A stretch of 6,508 nucleotides of DNA, from contig CAYYFC010000055.1 of assembly GCA_964471215.1 (NCBI GenBank), forward strand, positions 1 to 6,508, read 5' to 3'. This document shows positions 1-5,412 of the stretch, one piece after another. Under the pieces are notes generated by a model. It had not been told where the DNA came from, did not search any database, and was given only the letters and a program-made list of their open reading frames with translations. This stretch comes from Archaeoglobus_B sp964471215. GTDB taxonomy: Archaea > Halobacteriota > Archaeoglobi > Archaeoglobales > Archaeoglobaceae. Every line of letters begins with the position of its first letter. The stretch's first letter is position 1. A program made the translations under genes and the position numbers.

Positions 1-52
1 TATGGTGGTTCCCCTATGGGGAACCCTCGCCCTTTAGAGCGGGAGGAGGTCA
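1..52 (+). mobile_element. Right end of an IS200/IS605 (IS1341-like) element
   Basis: Two hairpins lie back to back. The first is perfect: GGTTCCCC-TAT-GGGGAACC at 7-25, 8 bp with a 3-nt loop. The second spans 26-43 with a TTTA loop, pairing C26-G43, T27-G42, C28-G41, G29-C40, C30-G39 and C32-G37, with one C-A mismatch. It is followed by AGGAGGTCA, ending at 52. A CGCCCTTTAG-type hairpin followed by GGAGG(N)GTCA is the usual right end of archaeal IS605-group elements. Such ends are recognised as single-stranded hairpins by the TnpA HUH transposase. No target duplication is expected for this family. The boundary is set by motif and could be off by one or two bases. Confidence 0.65.
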
Positions 53-72
53 GATACCATTACACCTTTATA
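1..72 (+). ncRNA. 3' part of a putative omega RNA (reRNA) with its guide
   Basis: In characterised TnpB systems the guide RNA comes from the 3' end of the tnpB transcript. The scaffold ends at the element's right end and the next 16-20 nt of flanking DNA act as the guide. Here the scaffold hairpins occupy 7-43 and the predicted guide starts at about 53 (GATACCATTACACCTTTATA). That guide matches the disrupted PD-(D/E)XK gene, i.e. the empty form of this insertion site. Position and polarity follow from established TnpB biology. Expression cannot be judged from sequence, and whether the TnpB upstream is intact is unknown. Confidence 0.45.
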
Positions 73-101
73 CTCTTTTATCGCTTCTTTCCATTTTTTA
101 A
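3..101 (+). CDS. tnpB: C-terminal end of an IS200/IS605-family TnpB (5' part outside window)
   Basis: Reading from base 3, the frame gives WWFPYGEPSPFRAGGGQ and then about 15 residues up to TAA at 99-101. A GEPSPFRAG-like tail encoded by the right-end hairpins is, as I recall, typical of archaeal and cyanobacterial TnpB proteins, whose last codons overlap the element end. TnpB is the RNA-guided RuvC endonuclease of these elements. The element boundary is near base 52, so the stop codon and the last 16 or so residues come from flanking DNA, here the antisense strand of a disrupted gene. That agrees with insertion into older coding sequence. Only this tail is visible; catalytic motifs and any TnpA would lie to the left. 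The frame is inferred from the tail motif alone. Confidence 0.6.
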   Translation, partial: WWFPYGEPSPFRAGGGQIPLHLYTLLSLLSIF

Positions 102-360
102 TGACCATTCTGAGGTAATTCAATAGCTGCTTTATACCATTAAAGGTTAATTTAACCTTAACTTCGATCACTATTATCTTTTCAGGGTTTTTTATATCGG
201 GCAAATAACAAACTATGTCTGCCCTCCTGTCCAGATACTCCTCTCTAATGCAGGATGCATTCCAAGGATTTCTGCTTTTAAAGAGATCTCGAATATAATC
301 ATGTTTCGCTTTATCCGTTTCATCTTCAACAACTATTCCTACATCTCCGATTTTTTTCCT
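34..360 (-). pseudogene. PD-(D/E)XK nuclease domain, second half of the broken DUF2400 gene, cut by the IS element
   Basis: From 360 this frame reads KKIGDVGIVVEDETD and ends at TAA 36-34, inside the IS right-end hairpin. It has a compact PD-(D/E)XK signature: RADIVCYL (Asp at 219-217), IIVIEVKV (Glu at 165-163, Lys at 159-157), then QLLNYL and KGVMVSD. The frame closes upstream at 369-367 and has no ATG, GTG or TTG before the catalytic residues, so it cannot be an independent gene. Removing one A from the A7 run (about 350-344) would fuse it to the glycosylase-like domain. The last five residues come from the inserted element, so the original C-terminus is missing. Likely role when intact was cutting DNA near a lesion or foreign DNA, but this is inference. 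Confidence 0.6.
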
Positions 361-1230
361 TACCTGTTAAGCATATTTCATTTAAAAAGCAAGCATCACA
401 ATCGGATTCTTCCAAGTTCTTTTTGCATATATCCAGTATTGCGGGTCTTGATAGGACATAGTCGTATTTAGATGGATCTAGGGGATTTATATTTTTAAAG
501 TAGTTCGTAATCCTCATGACTCCATTCCAGTTATTTCTGAGTGTTATGCCTGTAATCCTACTAAAAACTCTTAATATTCCTAGATCCAACGAGATGTACA
601 GATGTGCAGGACTTATGAACTTCCAAATTCCTAAATCTGGATATTCAGATCTTACAATCCATCTTAAAAAGAGTGTCATTCTCTTTTTTGATGATGTGCT
701 TTTGGGCTTTGGGATAAAACCTTGTGAAGAAAACTTTGCACACTGAAGGATTTTACTCAAAGTTTCATCTATAACCATTTTCACGGGCTCAGGCTTGATC
801 GGATCGTAGCAACTTTCAGCTACATCTTTAAGGTTAAGCTTAGTTATAACCTTTAATAACCTTTGAAAATCTTTCATCTGCGGATCAAATCTATGAAAAT
901 AGCCATAATTTTTTAACAATAGATCTTTCAATTTTTCAAAATGATGACTATTTGTTAGGTCGGACAGCTCAAGATCATTATGCTTAAGAAAATCTATTAT
1001 AAAATTAAATCTACTAATCAAGTGGGATACTTCCATTTGATAATCGTACATTGCTGAGATAAAGGCGAAATTTGTTGTATCCTCTTCATTGCGGAAAATT
1101 TCATTAAATCTTCTAACACAACTGAGTAAAGAACTATTTAAATAGTATTTTGCAGAGATGACATATCTTTTATCTAAGTAATGTAATCTTTTATGGTTGT
1201 ATTCATCGATTACAAATTAGGCTCAAACAT
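326..1230 (-). pseudogene. DUF2400/HhH-GPD-like DNA glycosylase domain with Fe-S cysteine cluster, start lost
   Basis: The first ATG in the open frame is at 1051, but the frame is open without ATG, GTG or TTG back to a stop at 1219-1217, and the extra stretch looks like protein. RNEEDTTNFAFISAMYDY matches the 'EDREIAAFI.A.FAYG' start of DUF2400 (TIGR02757) proteins. An ATG at 1230 in another frame (MFEPNL, then TAA) could be the old start if one base has been lost. Downstream come KKRMTLFLRWIVR, LGIWKFISP and SLDLGILRVF, all DUF2400-like. They resemble the lysine and the aspartate (VDTH) regions of HhH-GPD glycosylases, about 33 residues apart. C-x8-C-x2-C-x5-C at 427-371 resembles the endonuclease III 4Fe-4S loop. 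The frame stops at 326 after an A7 run, while the neighbouring frame continues as a nuclease domain. I infer a base-excision-repair-like enzyme, now broken; family membership is from memory. Confidence 0.6.
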
Positions 1231-1390
1231 TATATAATAAGTTCTATTTAAGATCTTTCAAAATAAATGAGTAAATTTCAAAGATTCAATAAATGAATGA
1301 TGCCAAAATATATGTGTCCTTTATGTTTTAATTGATGCCAACTACAACATTCAACTGTGTTACTTTGTGAACTACTGTCTCAACCAAAAT
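1231..1390. other. AT-rich intergenic stretch without recognisable gene
   Basis: I see no convincing coding frame, tRNA, snoRNA-like box or repeat here. TTAAATA and TATATA-like stretches on the minus strand (around 1245-1252 and 1300-1312) could be remains of the promoter of the broken glycosylase-nuclease gene. None is correctly spaced to a clear start codon. Confidence 0.5.
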
Positions 1391-1391
1391 A

Positions 1392-1422
1392 TTTAAATAT
1401 AAGTTAAGGTATATGTTTAAAT
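1392..1422 (+). promoter_or_regulatory. Candidate TATA boxes for the gar1-tfb operon
   Basis: Two archaeal TATA-like boxes precede gar1: TTTAAATA at 1392-1399, after an A-rich stretch that could serve as BRE, and GTTTAAAT at 1415-1422. The second predicts transcription starting near 1443, giving a leader of about 12 nt before the ATG at 1455. The first would give a leader of about 35 nt. No Shine-Dalgarno sequence precedes gar1, which fits a short-leader transcript. Confidence 0.5.
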
Positions 1423-1454
1423 TGGCTTTCGCAAAACTTAAATAATGATTGTAT

Positions 1455-1784
1455 ATGAGGCTTGAGAAGATCGGTAAGATAAGTCACGTGTCGAAGTCGG
1501 GGTTCATAGTCGTAGTTGGAGATTCGAAGAAAATCCCCAAGATTGGTTCTGAAGTGTATAACAGAAGAATGGAAAGGATTGGCCATGTGTATGATATAAT
1601 AGGCCCCGTAAAATCTCCCTTCATTTTAATAAGACCTAAAAAAGACGTGTTAAAGAAGATACTGCCCGAAGATTTATTTGTTTTAGGAGGTGAGGATCAT
1701 GGAAGAAGAAAAGGTGAAGGAGATAGAAAAGGAAAAGGAAAAAGAGGTAGAGGTAAAGGAGAGAGAAAAAGAGGAGGTAATTGA
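1455..1784 (+). CDS. gar1: H/ACA RNP protein Gar1 with basic Gly/Arg/Lys-rich tail
   Basis: Gar1 is a core subunit of archaeal H/ACA ribonucleoproteins, with Cbf5, Nop10 and L7Ae, which convert uridine to pseudouridine in rRNA under guide RNAs. It helps Cbf5 load and release substrate. The product is 109 aa. Its first 80 or so residues are the usual small beta-barrel, with KISHVSKSGFIVVV and the family motif IGHVYDIIGPVKSPFILIRP. The ATG at 1455 is preferred over an in-frame TTG at 1449 because archaeal Gar1 usually begins close to this MRLEKIG-like strand. The last 28 residues, from about 1701, are GRRKGEGDRKGKG-like, rich in G, R and K, and fully overlap the start of tfb in another frame. 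As I recall, most archaeal Gar1 proteins lack such a tail, whereas eukaryotic GAR1 has RGG domains. Family assignment is firm; a function for the tail is speculation. Confidence 0.9.
   Translation: MRLEKIGKISHVSKSGFIVVVGDSKKIPKIGSEVYNRRMERIGHVYDIIGPVKSPFILIRPKKDVLKKILPEDLFVLGGEDHGRRKGEGDRKGKGKRGRGKGERKRGGN
1686..1693 (+). promoter_or_regulatory. Strong Shine-Dalgarno that fixes the tfb start
   Basis: GGAGGTGA is an extended match to the 3' end of archaeal 16S rRNA and lies 5 nt before ATG 1699. A GTG at 1690 in the same frame overlaps this site and so is unlikely to be the start. Internal translation from the gar1 mRNA fits the missing promoter between the two genes. Confidence 0.8.
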
Positions 1785-3639
1785 GGTTTGTCCCGAATGC
1801 GGTAGTCCTAGGATTATAAGGGATTATAAGAGGGGAGAGCTGATCTGCCAGGACTGCGGGTACGTGATAGAGGAGAGGTATATAGATGCTGGACCTGAAT
1901 GGAGGGCATTCGACAGCGAGCAGAAGGAGAAGAGGAGCAGAGTAGGAGCTCCGATAACGTACAGCGTTGATGCGGATGAGCCGATAATCGTAAGGCAGAA
2001 CGATGAGATCAAGGTTGTTAAGATAGGAGAGCTCATAGACTCCCTGATAGAGAAGAAAGCTAAAGAGGGTAAAGTTAGAAGAGAAGGAATATTGGAAATT
2101 GCGAATGTAAGCGATGAAGACTTGGAAGTTGTAGCTTTTGATGCGAACTACAAATTCACATTTAAGAAGGTTTCAGAGGTTTCAAGACATCCCGTAGATG
2201 AAATGTTCGAAGTTGTCGTAGAGGGAAATAAAAGTGTCAAGGTTACTGGTAGTCACAGCGTTTTTACAGTGGTTGATAACGAAGTTATTCCGATAAGGGT
2301 TGATCAGCTTAAAGAGGGTGACTTCCTCGTTCTCGCTAAAAGGTTGCCGAACGTTGAAAAGAAAATAGATTCAATCGACTTAGGTAAAGTCGTTAAGTAT
2401 ACAAACAGTGAATACAGCACGTTCCAGCTCACCGCTGTATCCCGTAATAGAGAGCTAATACAAGACATCGCATTGTTGCTACTACAACTCGGTGTGAACT
2501 CTCATTACAACGTAGAAACAATAAAAGGTCACGTCGTTGAGAAAACAGGACAGTTCATACCTGAGAGTACAGCACACATGCTAAAGATAACTAATCTGGA
2601 TGGAATTGCAAGGCTAAAGCTGATGGCTAAAGTTATAAGGGAGAAAAAGAAACCGCCAGTTGAAGAGCTAATCCCCGCTCCAATGAAATATGCAAAGGAG
2701 TGGAGATGCATGAGAAGACTTAGGATAAGCAGGAGTTTAGCTCTCAAAATCGCCGAGAAATACTGTGATGAAAAGTTAAAGAGATTGGCGAAGTCCGATT
2801 TCATGTTCTTAAGGGTTAAGAAGATTAAGAAGATTAAGCCTACAAACGGATACGCATATGATTTAACAGTTCCAAACGCAGAAAACTTCGTTGCCGGTAT
2901 GGGTTTCGTCCTGCATAACACGATCCACGATAAGGGACTTTCAACGATAATAGATTGGAACAACAAGGATTACTACGGGAAATCGGTATCCATAAGAACA
3001 AGGGCTCAGCTTTTCAGGCTCAGGAAGTGGCAGAGGAGGATTAGGATTAGCAACGCCACCGAAAGAAATCTCGCATTTGCTCTCAGCGAGCTCGATAGAA
3101 TGGCGTCTGCGCTCGGATTGCCGAAGAGTGTTAGAGAGACAGCAGCCGTAATATACAGAAAGGCTATTGAGAAGAACCTCATAAGAGGGAGGAGTATCGA
3201 GGGCGTTGTGGCAGCAGCTCTGTACGCTGCCTGCAGACAGGCAGGTTTTCCGAGAACACTTGACGAGATTGCACAGTATTCAAGGGTTGACAGGAAGGAA
3301 ATAGGAAGAACTTACAGGTTCATAGCAAGGGAGCTAGGGCTTAAGCTCATGCCTACAAGCCCGGCCGATTACGTTCCAAGGTTCTGCGCTGCATTAAATC
3401 TGAGTGGAGAAGTTCAGAGGAAGGCAATCGAGATAATAAAGAAAGCTGAGGAAAGGGAGCTAACGAGCGGAAGGGGTCCGACAGGTGTTGCAGCAGCTGC
3501 CATATACATAGCATCGATTCTTTGCGGTGAAAGGAGGACGCAGAGAGAGGTTGCAGAGGTAGCAGGTGTTACGGAGGTAACGATAAGGAACAGGTACAAG
3601 GAGCTTGCAGAGAGGCTTGGAATAGAGATAATACTCTAG
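1699..3639 (+). CDS. tfb: Transcription initiation factor B (TFB/TFIIB), intein-containing precursor
   Basis: TFB binds the TBP-TATA complex and the BRE and recruits RNA polymerase. The precursor is 646 aa; removing the 319-residue intein leaves 327 aa, a normal TFB length. Residues 1-30 are a Glu/Lys-rich head. The N-terminal zinc ribbon uses C31, C34, C50 and C53 (CPECG...CQDCG). The B-reader region AGPEWRAFD leads into KRSRVGAPITY, where the intein interrupts at residue 89. The C-extein resumes at T408 with TIHDKGLSTIIDW, followed by two cyclin-like repeats. The second ends in the helix-turn-helix TQREVAEVAGVTEVTIRNRY that reads the BRE. The gene overlaps gar1 by 86 nt and is probably co-transcribed with it. 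Its stop TAG lies in the palindrome CTAG, which also supplies the stop of the convergent ATPase gene. Active TFB requires protein splicing. Confidence 0.95.
   Translation: MEEEKVKEIEKEKEKEVEVKEREKEEVIEVCPECGSPRIIRDYKRGELICQDCGYVIEERYIDAGPEWRAFDSEQKEKRSRVGAPITYSVDADEPIIVRQNDEIKVVKIGELIDSLIEKKAKEGKVRREGILEIANVSDEDLEVVAFDANYKFTFKKVSEVSRHPVDEMFEVVVEGNKSVKVTGSHSVFTVVDNEVIPIRVDQLKEGDFLVLAKRLPNVEKKIDSIDLGKVVKYTNSEYSTFQLTAVSRNRELIQDIALLLLQLGVNSHYNVETIKGHVVEKTGQFIPESTAHMLKITNLDGIARLKLMAKVIREKKKPPVEELIPAPMKYAKEWRCMRRLRISRSLALKIAEKYCDEKLKRLAKSDFMFLRVKKIKKIKPTNGYAYDLTVPNAENFVAGMGFVLHNTIHDKGLSTIIDWNNKDYYGKSVSIRTRAQLFRLRKWQRRIRISNATERNLAFALSELDRMASALGLPKSVRETAAVIYRKAIEKNLIRGRSIEGVVAAALYAACRQAGFPRTLDEIAQYSRVDRKEIGRTYRFIARELGLKLMPTSPADYVPRFCAALNLSGEVQRKAIEIIKKAEERELTSGRGPTGVAAAAIYIASILCGERRTQREVAEVAGVTEVTIRNRYKELAERLGIEIIL
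1963..2919 (+). mobile_element. Intein in TFB, 319 aa, with degenerate LAGLIDADG endonuclease remnant
   Basis: Block A starts at Ser1 (SVDADEPIIVRQ). Block B is VKVTGSHSVFTV, with the T-x-x-H motif. Blocks F and G are GYAYDLTVPNAENFVAG and MGFVLHN, ending His-Asn before Thr+1 of the C-extein. All residues for Ser/Thr-type splicing are present, so splicing should work. Full-size homing inteins are usually 450 aa or more. Here the stretch after FLVLAKRLP lacks a LAGLIDADG-type helix, yet LIQDIALLLLQLGVNS and the IPAPMKY...RRLRISRSLALKIA stretch resemble endonuclease-linked intein sequence. I infer that the homing endonuclease is mostly deleted and inactive. The insertion point matches, as I recall, the TFB intein of Methanocaldococcus jannaschii. 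Confidence 0.9.
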
Positions 3640-4388
3640 TGCTCATCACTTATATGAACGTGATCCTTTAAAAGAACTGTTGATTCACCGTAAACTTCTT
3701 TTAAAACATCCAATCTCAGTATTTCATCGGCCTTTCCCATTCTGTAAAAAGTCCTGTTCAGAAGAACTATCTCCTTTGTATATGGTAAGAAAAGAACGGG
3801 GTCGTGACTTGTAACTATTATCAGCTTCTCCCTTGAAAGCCCTGATATTAACTTTATGAATTCAACCTTTCCAAGCGGATCTATGGATGAGAGGGGCTCA
3901 TCCAGTAATAAAACGATTGGATCGTGAACAAGAGCTCTTGCCAGTAGTATTCTCTGCTTTTCACCACCGCTTAATTCAAAAAATATACAGTCCCATTTGC
4001 TTTTTGGAAAATCAACTGCTTTTAAAACATTTTTAACTTTCTCAACGCACTCATCGCTTGCAATTCTTGGAAATCCCCTGTGAAGGAGTAAGGAGTTCAG
4101 GACTAATTCGAAAGCCGTAATTGGGAATTCTTCCTGGTAAATCATCTGGGGGACATATCCTATCTTAGATCTGTTTCTATTTGAGGATATCTCCTGGCCG
4201 TTAAGAAGTATCTTCCCGTTCTTGGGCTTTACAAGCCCCATTATCGCCTTGAGCAGCGTGGTCTTTCCCGCCCCGTTCGGTCCTATTATCTGATATAGAG
4301 CCGGTCCTTCAAACCTCAGGTTGAGTCTGTCGAGTATTCTCTCATCGAACTCAACGCATACGTCTATTACCTCAAGTGTGCACACCAT
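3636..4388 (-). CDS. ABC transporter ATP-binding protein, zinc/manganese (ZnuC) type
   Basis: This 250-aa cytoplasmic ATPase would power a metal-uptake ABC importer. It has every expected motif: Walker A GPNGAGKT (36-43), Q-loop GYVPQ (Q81), signature LSGGEKQR (139-146), Walker B VLLLDEP (159-165), D-loop SSID (167-170) and H-loop TSHD (H195). The GxIxxxG spacing and Q-loop resemble ZnuC/MntB-like proteins of the metal family. The divergent neighbour is a ZnuA-type binding protein, which supports a zinc or manganese role. The C-terminus (KDHVHISDEH) contains three His, possibly metal-sensing, but this is speculation. The ATG at 4388 is preferred because the beta-strand start MVCTLEVIDV fits the family. 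The gene ends in the CTAG shared with tfb. No permease is adjacent, so the membrane partner must be encoded elsewhere or beyond the window. Confidence 0.9.
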   Translation of the reverse strand: MVCTLEVIDVCVEFDERILDRLNLRFEGPALYQIIGPNGAGKTTLLKAIMGLVKPKNGKILLNGQEISSNRNRSKIGYVPQMIYQEEFPITAFELVLNSLLLHRGFPRIASDECVEKVKNVLKAVDFPKSKWDCIFFELSGGEKQRILLARALVHDPIVLLLDEPLSSIDPLGKVEFIKLISGLSREKLIIVTSHDPVLFLPYTKEIVLLNRTFYRMGKADEILRLDVLKEVYGESTVLLKDHVHISDEH

Positions 4389-4417
4389 TTAAAAATGATT
4401 ATATTCAGTGTGCACAT
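4376..4417. promoter_or_regulatory. Pair of TGTGCACA palindromes between divergent metal-transport genes
   Basis: GTGTGCACAC at 4376-4385 is a perfect 10-bp palindrome covering codons 2-4 of the ATPase gene. GTGTGCACAT at 4408-4417 repeats its core TGTGCACA 11 bp before the binding-protein ATG. The dyad centres are 32 bp apart, about three helical turns. They flank an AT-rich stretch with TTTAAAAA (4388-4395), which could be the plus-strand TATA box. Two matching dyads across a divergent start region are what an operator for a dimeric metalloregulator (DtxR/MntR, Fur/Zur or ArsR type) would look like. The regulator's identity is unknown. Confidence 0.6.
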
Positions 4418-4427
4418 AAGGTTTATC

Positions 4428-5363
4428 ATGAACAAACCGATTGCAAATATAATTATGCTTATATTAACCTTGTCGATCATTTCATCCTGTGCAAAGGCGT
4501 TAAAAATAGCCGTAACGGTTCCAAGTATAGAATGCGATGTGAAGAGTGTTGCAAGGAACGATACGGTTTTATCCATAGTGCCTCCAAACGTCGATATACA
4601 CAGCTACCAGCTGAGACCTAGCGACGTTGAGGAGCTCAGGAGTTCTGATGTTATAATATCGACAGCCCACACACCCTTTGAGATCAGAATAAGGGAACTC
4701 GTCAGAAGCGGGGAAATAAGTGCAAAACTCATAGAAATACCGAAGATAAACGGGATAAGATTTTTCAAATACCCGGGAACTAACGTAACGAACTTTCACA
4801 TGCCAGTATACGATCCAGAGAATTACAAGGTATTCATTAAATTCGTTGCAGAATTCCTCTATGACATAAGCGGTAACAAGGATTATGTGAAAAATGCAGA
4901 GGAGGTATGCAAAAGGATAGATGAGCTCGTCAAGAAAACGAAGAAGCTGAACATGACCGCGGCAGCCGATCTTCCGTTTGCACAGTATGCAGTATCGTGG
5001 CTGAATGTAAGTGTTAAGTATATTGTTTTGAAGGAGCCTGAACTTCCAATTTTGCCGAGGGATTTGGAGAAAATAGAGAATTCGATGAAAAACGGAGAAA
5101 TCGATCTCGTAGTCCTATGCAGGCAGGACACAAAGGCTTCTGAGATTCTTAAAGATCTCGCCCATCGGTACGGCTTACCGGTATTATACGTAGATTCCCC
5201 AACATCTTTAAGTGGCATAGCAGAGAAGCTTGAAAACATTTCTATGGAAGCCGATAGGCTTGAAGTAGAAGAATCTCCGGGATTTGAAATCCTGATATTT
5301 CTAGCGGCATTGTTAATCGTTTTCGGTTTAAGAGGGGCTCGCGGCTGTTTTCCAACAACTTAA
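4428..5363 (+). CDS. Zinc/manganese ABC transporter substrate-binding protein, ZnuA-like (cluster 9)
   Basis: This 311-aa protein would capture metal outside the membrane. It has an N-terminal hydrophobic segment (5-20), then SSCAKA with a possible lipid-modified C21. The body is a PF01297-type fold, and a C-terminal membrane anchor follows (ILIFLAALLIVFG). Metal ligands are recognisable at H58 (NVDIHSYQLRPSD) and H124 (TNFHMPVYDP), and a late Asp in VLYVDSP. The third canonical His, usually in a Y-H-x-A-F-like segment, is not visible where expected (DLPFAQYAVSWL, about 181-192). The ATG at 4428 is chosen because AAGGT lies 5 nt upstream (4418-4422) and a normal signal peptide follows. An in-frame ATG at 4395 would leave only 6 bp to the divergent ATPase start and add a non-signal-like head over the palindrome. 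The gene is followed 49 bp later by a TnpB-like gene rather than a permease. Confidence 0.85.
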   Translation: MNKPIANIIMLILTLSIISSCAKALKIAVTVPSIECDVKSVARNDTVLSIVPPNVDIHSYQLRPSDVEELRSSDVIISTAHTPFEIRIRELVRSGEISAKLIEIPKINGIRFFKYPGTNVTNFHMPVYDPENYKVFIKFVAEFLYDISGNKDYVKNAEEVCKRIDELVKKTKKLNMTAAADLPFAQYAVSWLNVSVKYIVLKEPELPILPRDLEKIENSMKNGEIDLVVLCRQDTKASEILKDLAHRYGLPVLYVDSPTSLSGIAEKLENISMEADRLEVEESPGFEILIFLAALLIVFGLRGARGCFPTT

Positions 5364-5373
5364 CAAAACATAA

Positions 5374-5388
5374 CCGAAAGCTATAAAA
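5374..5388 (+). promoter_or_regulatory. BRE plus TATA box of the TnpB-like gene
   Basis: CCGAAAG (5374-5380) directly followed by CTATAAAA (5381-5388) is close to an ideal archaeal BRE/TATA promoter. The predicted transcription start is about 5408-5413, at or just before the ATG at 5413, so the message should be leaderless. The gene therefore has its own promoter, separate from the upstream transporter gene. Confidence 0.75.
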
Positions 5389-5412
5389 CTTGCCTAACTA
5401 AATTATTGGAAA

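Noticed and set aside
145..160. Palindrome GGTTAATTTAACC as a possible operator
   Set aside because: It lies in the middle of the broken nuclease domain with no promoter nearby, and AT-rich dyads of this size are common by chance.
516..746. Plus-strand open frame of 76 codons
   Set aside because: It runs antisense to the DUF2400-like domain, which has clear family motifs; the 76-residue product has none.
1690..1692. GTG as the start of TFB
   Set aside because: It lies within the Shine-Dalgarno sequence GGAGGTGA that is ideally spaced for ATG 1699.
2529..2966. Minus-strand open frame of 145 codons across the intein
   Set aside because: Antisense to the well-supported TFB intein and C-extein; hydrophobic composition is the usual mirror of a Lys/Glu-rich coding strand.
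4376..4621. Short plus-strand frame starting MCTPFKND, Cys-rich, overlapping the palindromes
   Set aside because: It overlaps the signal peptide region of the binding protein in another frame; the cysteines are scattered without a zinc-finger spacing.
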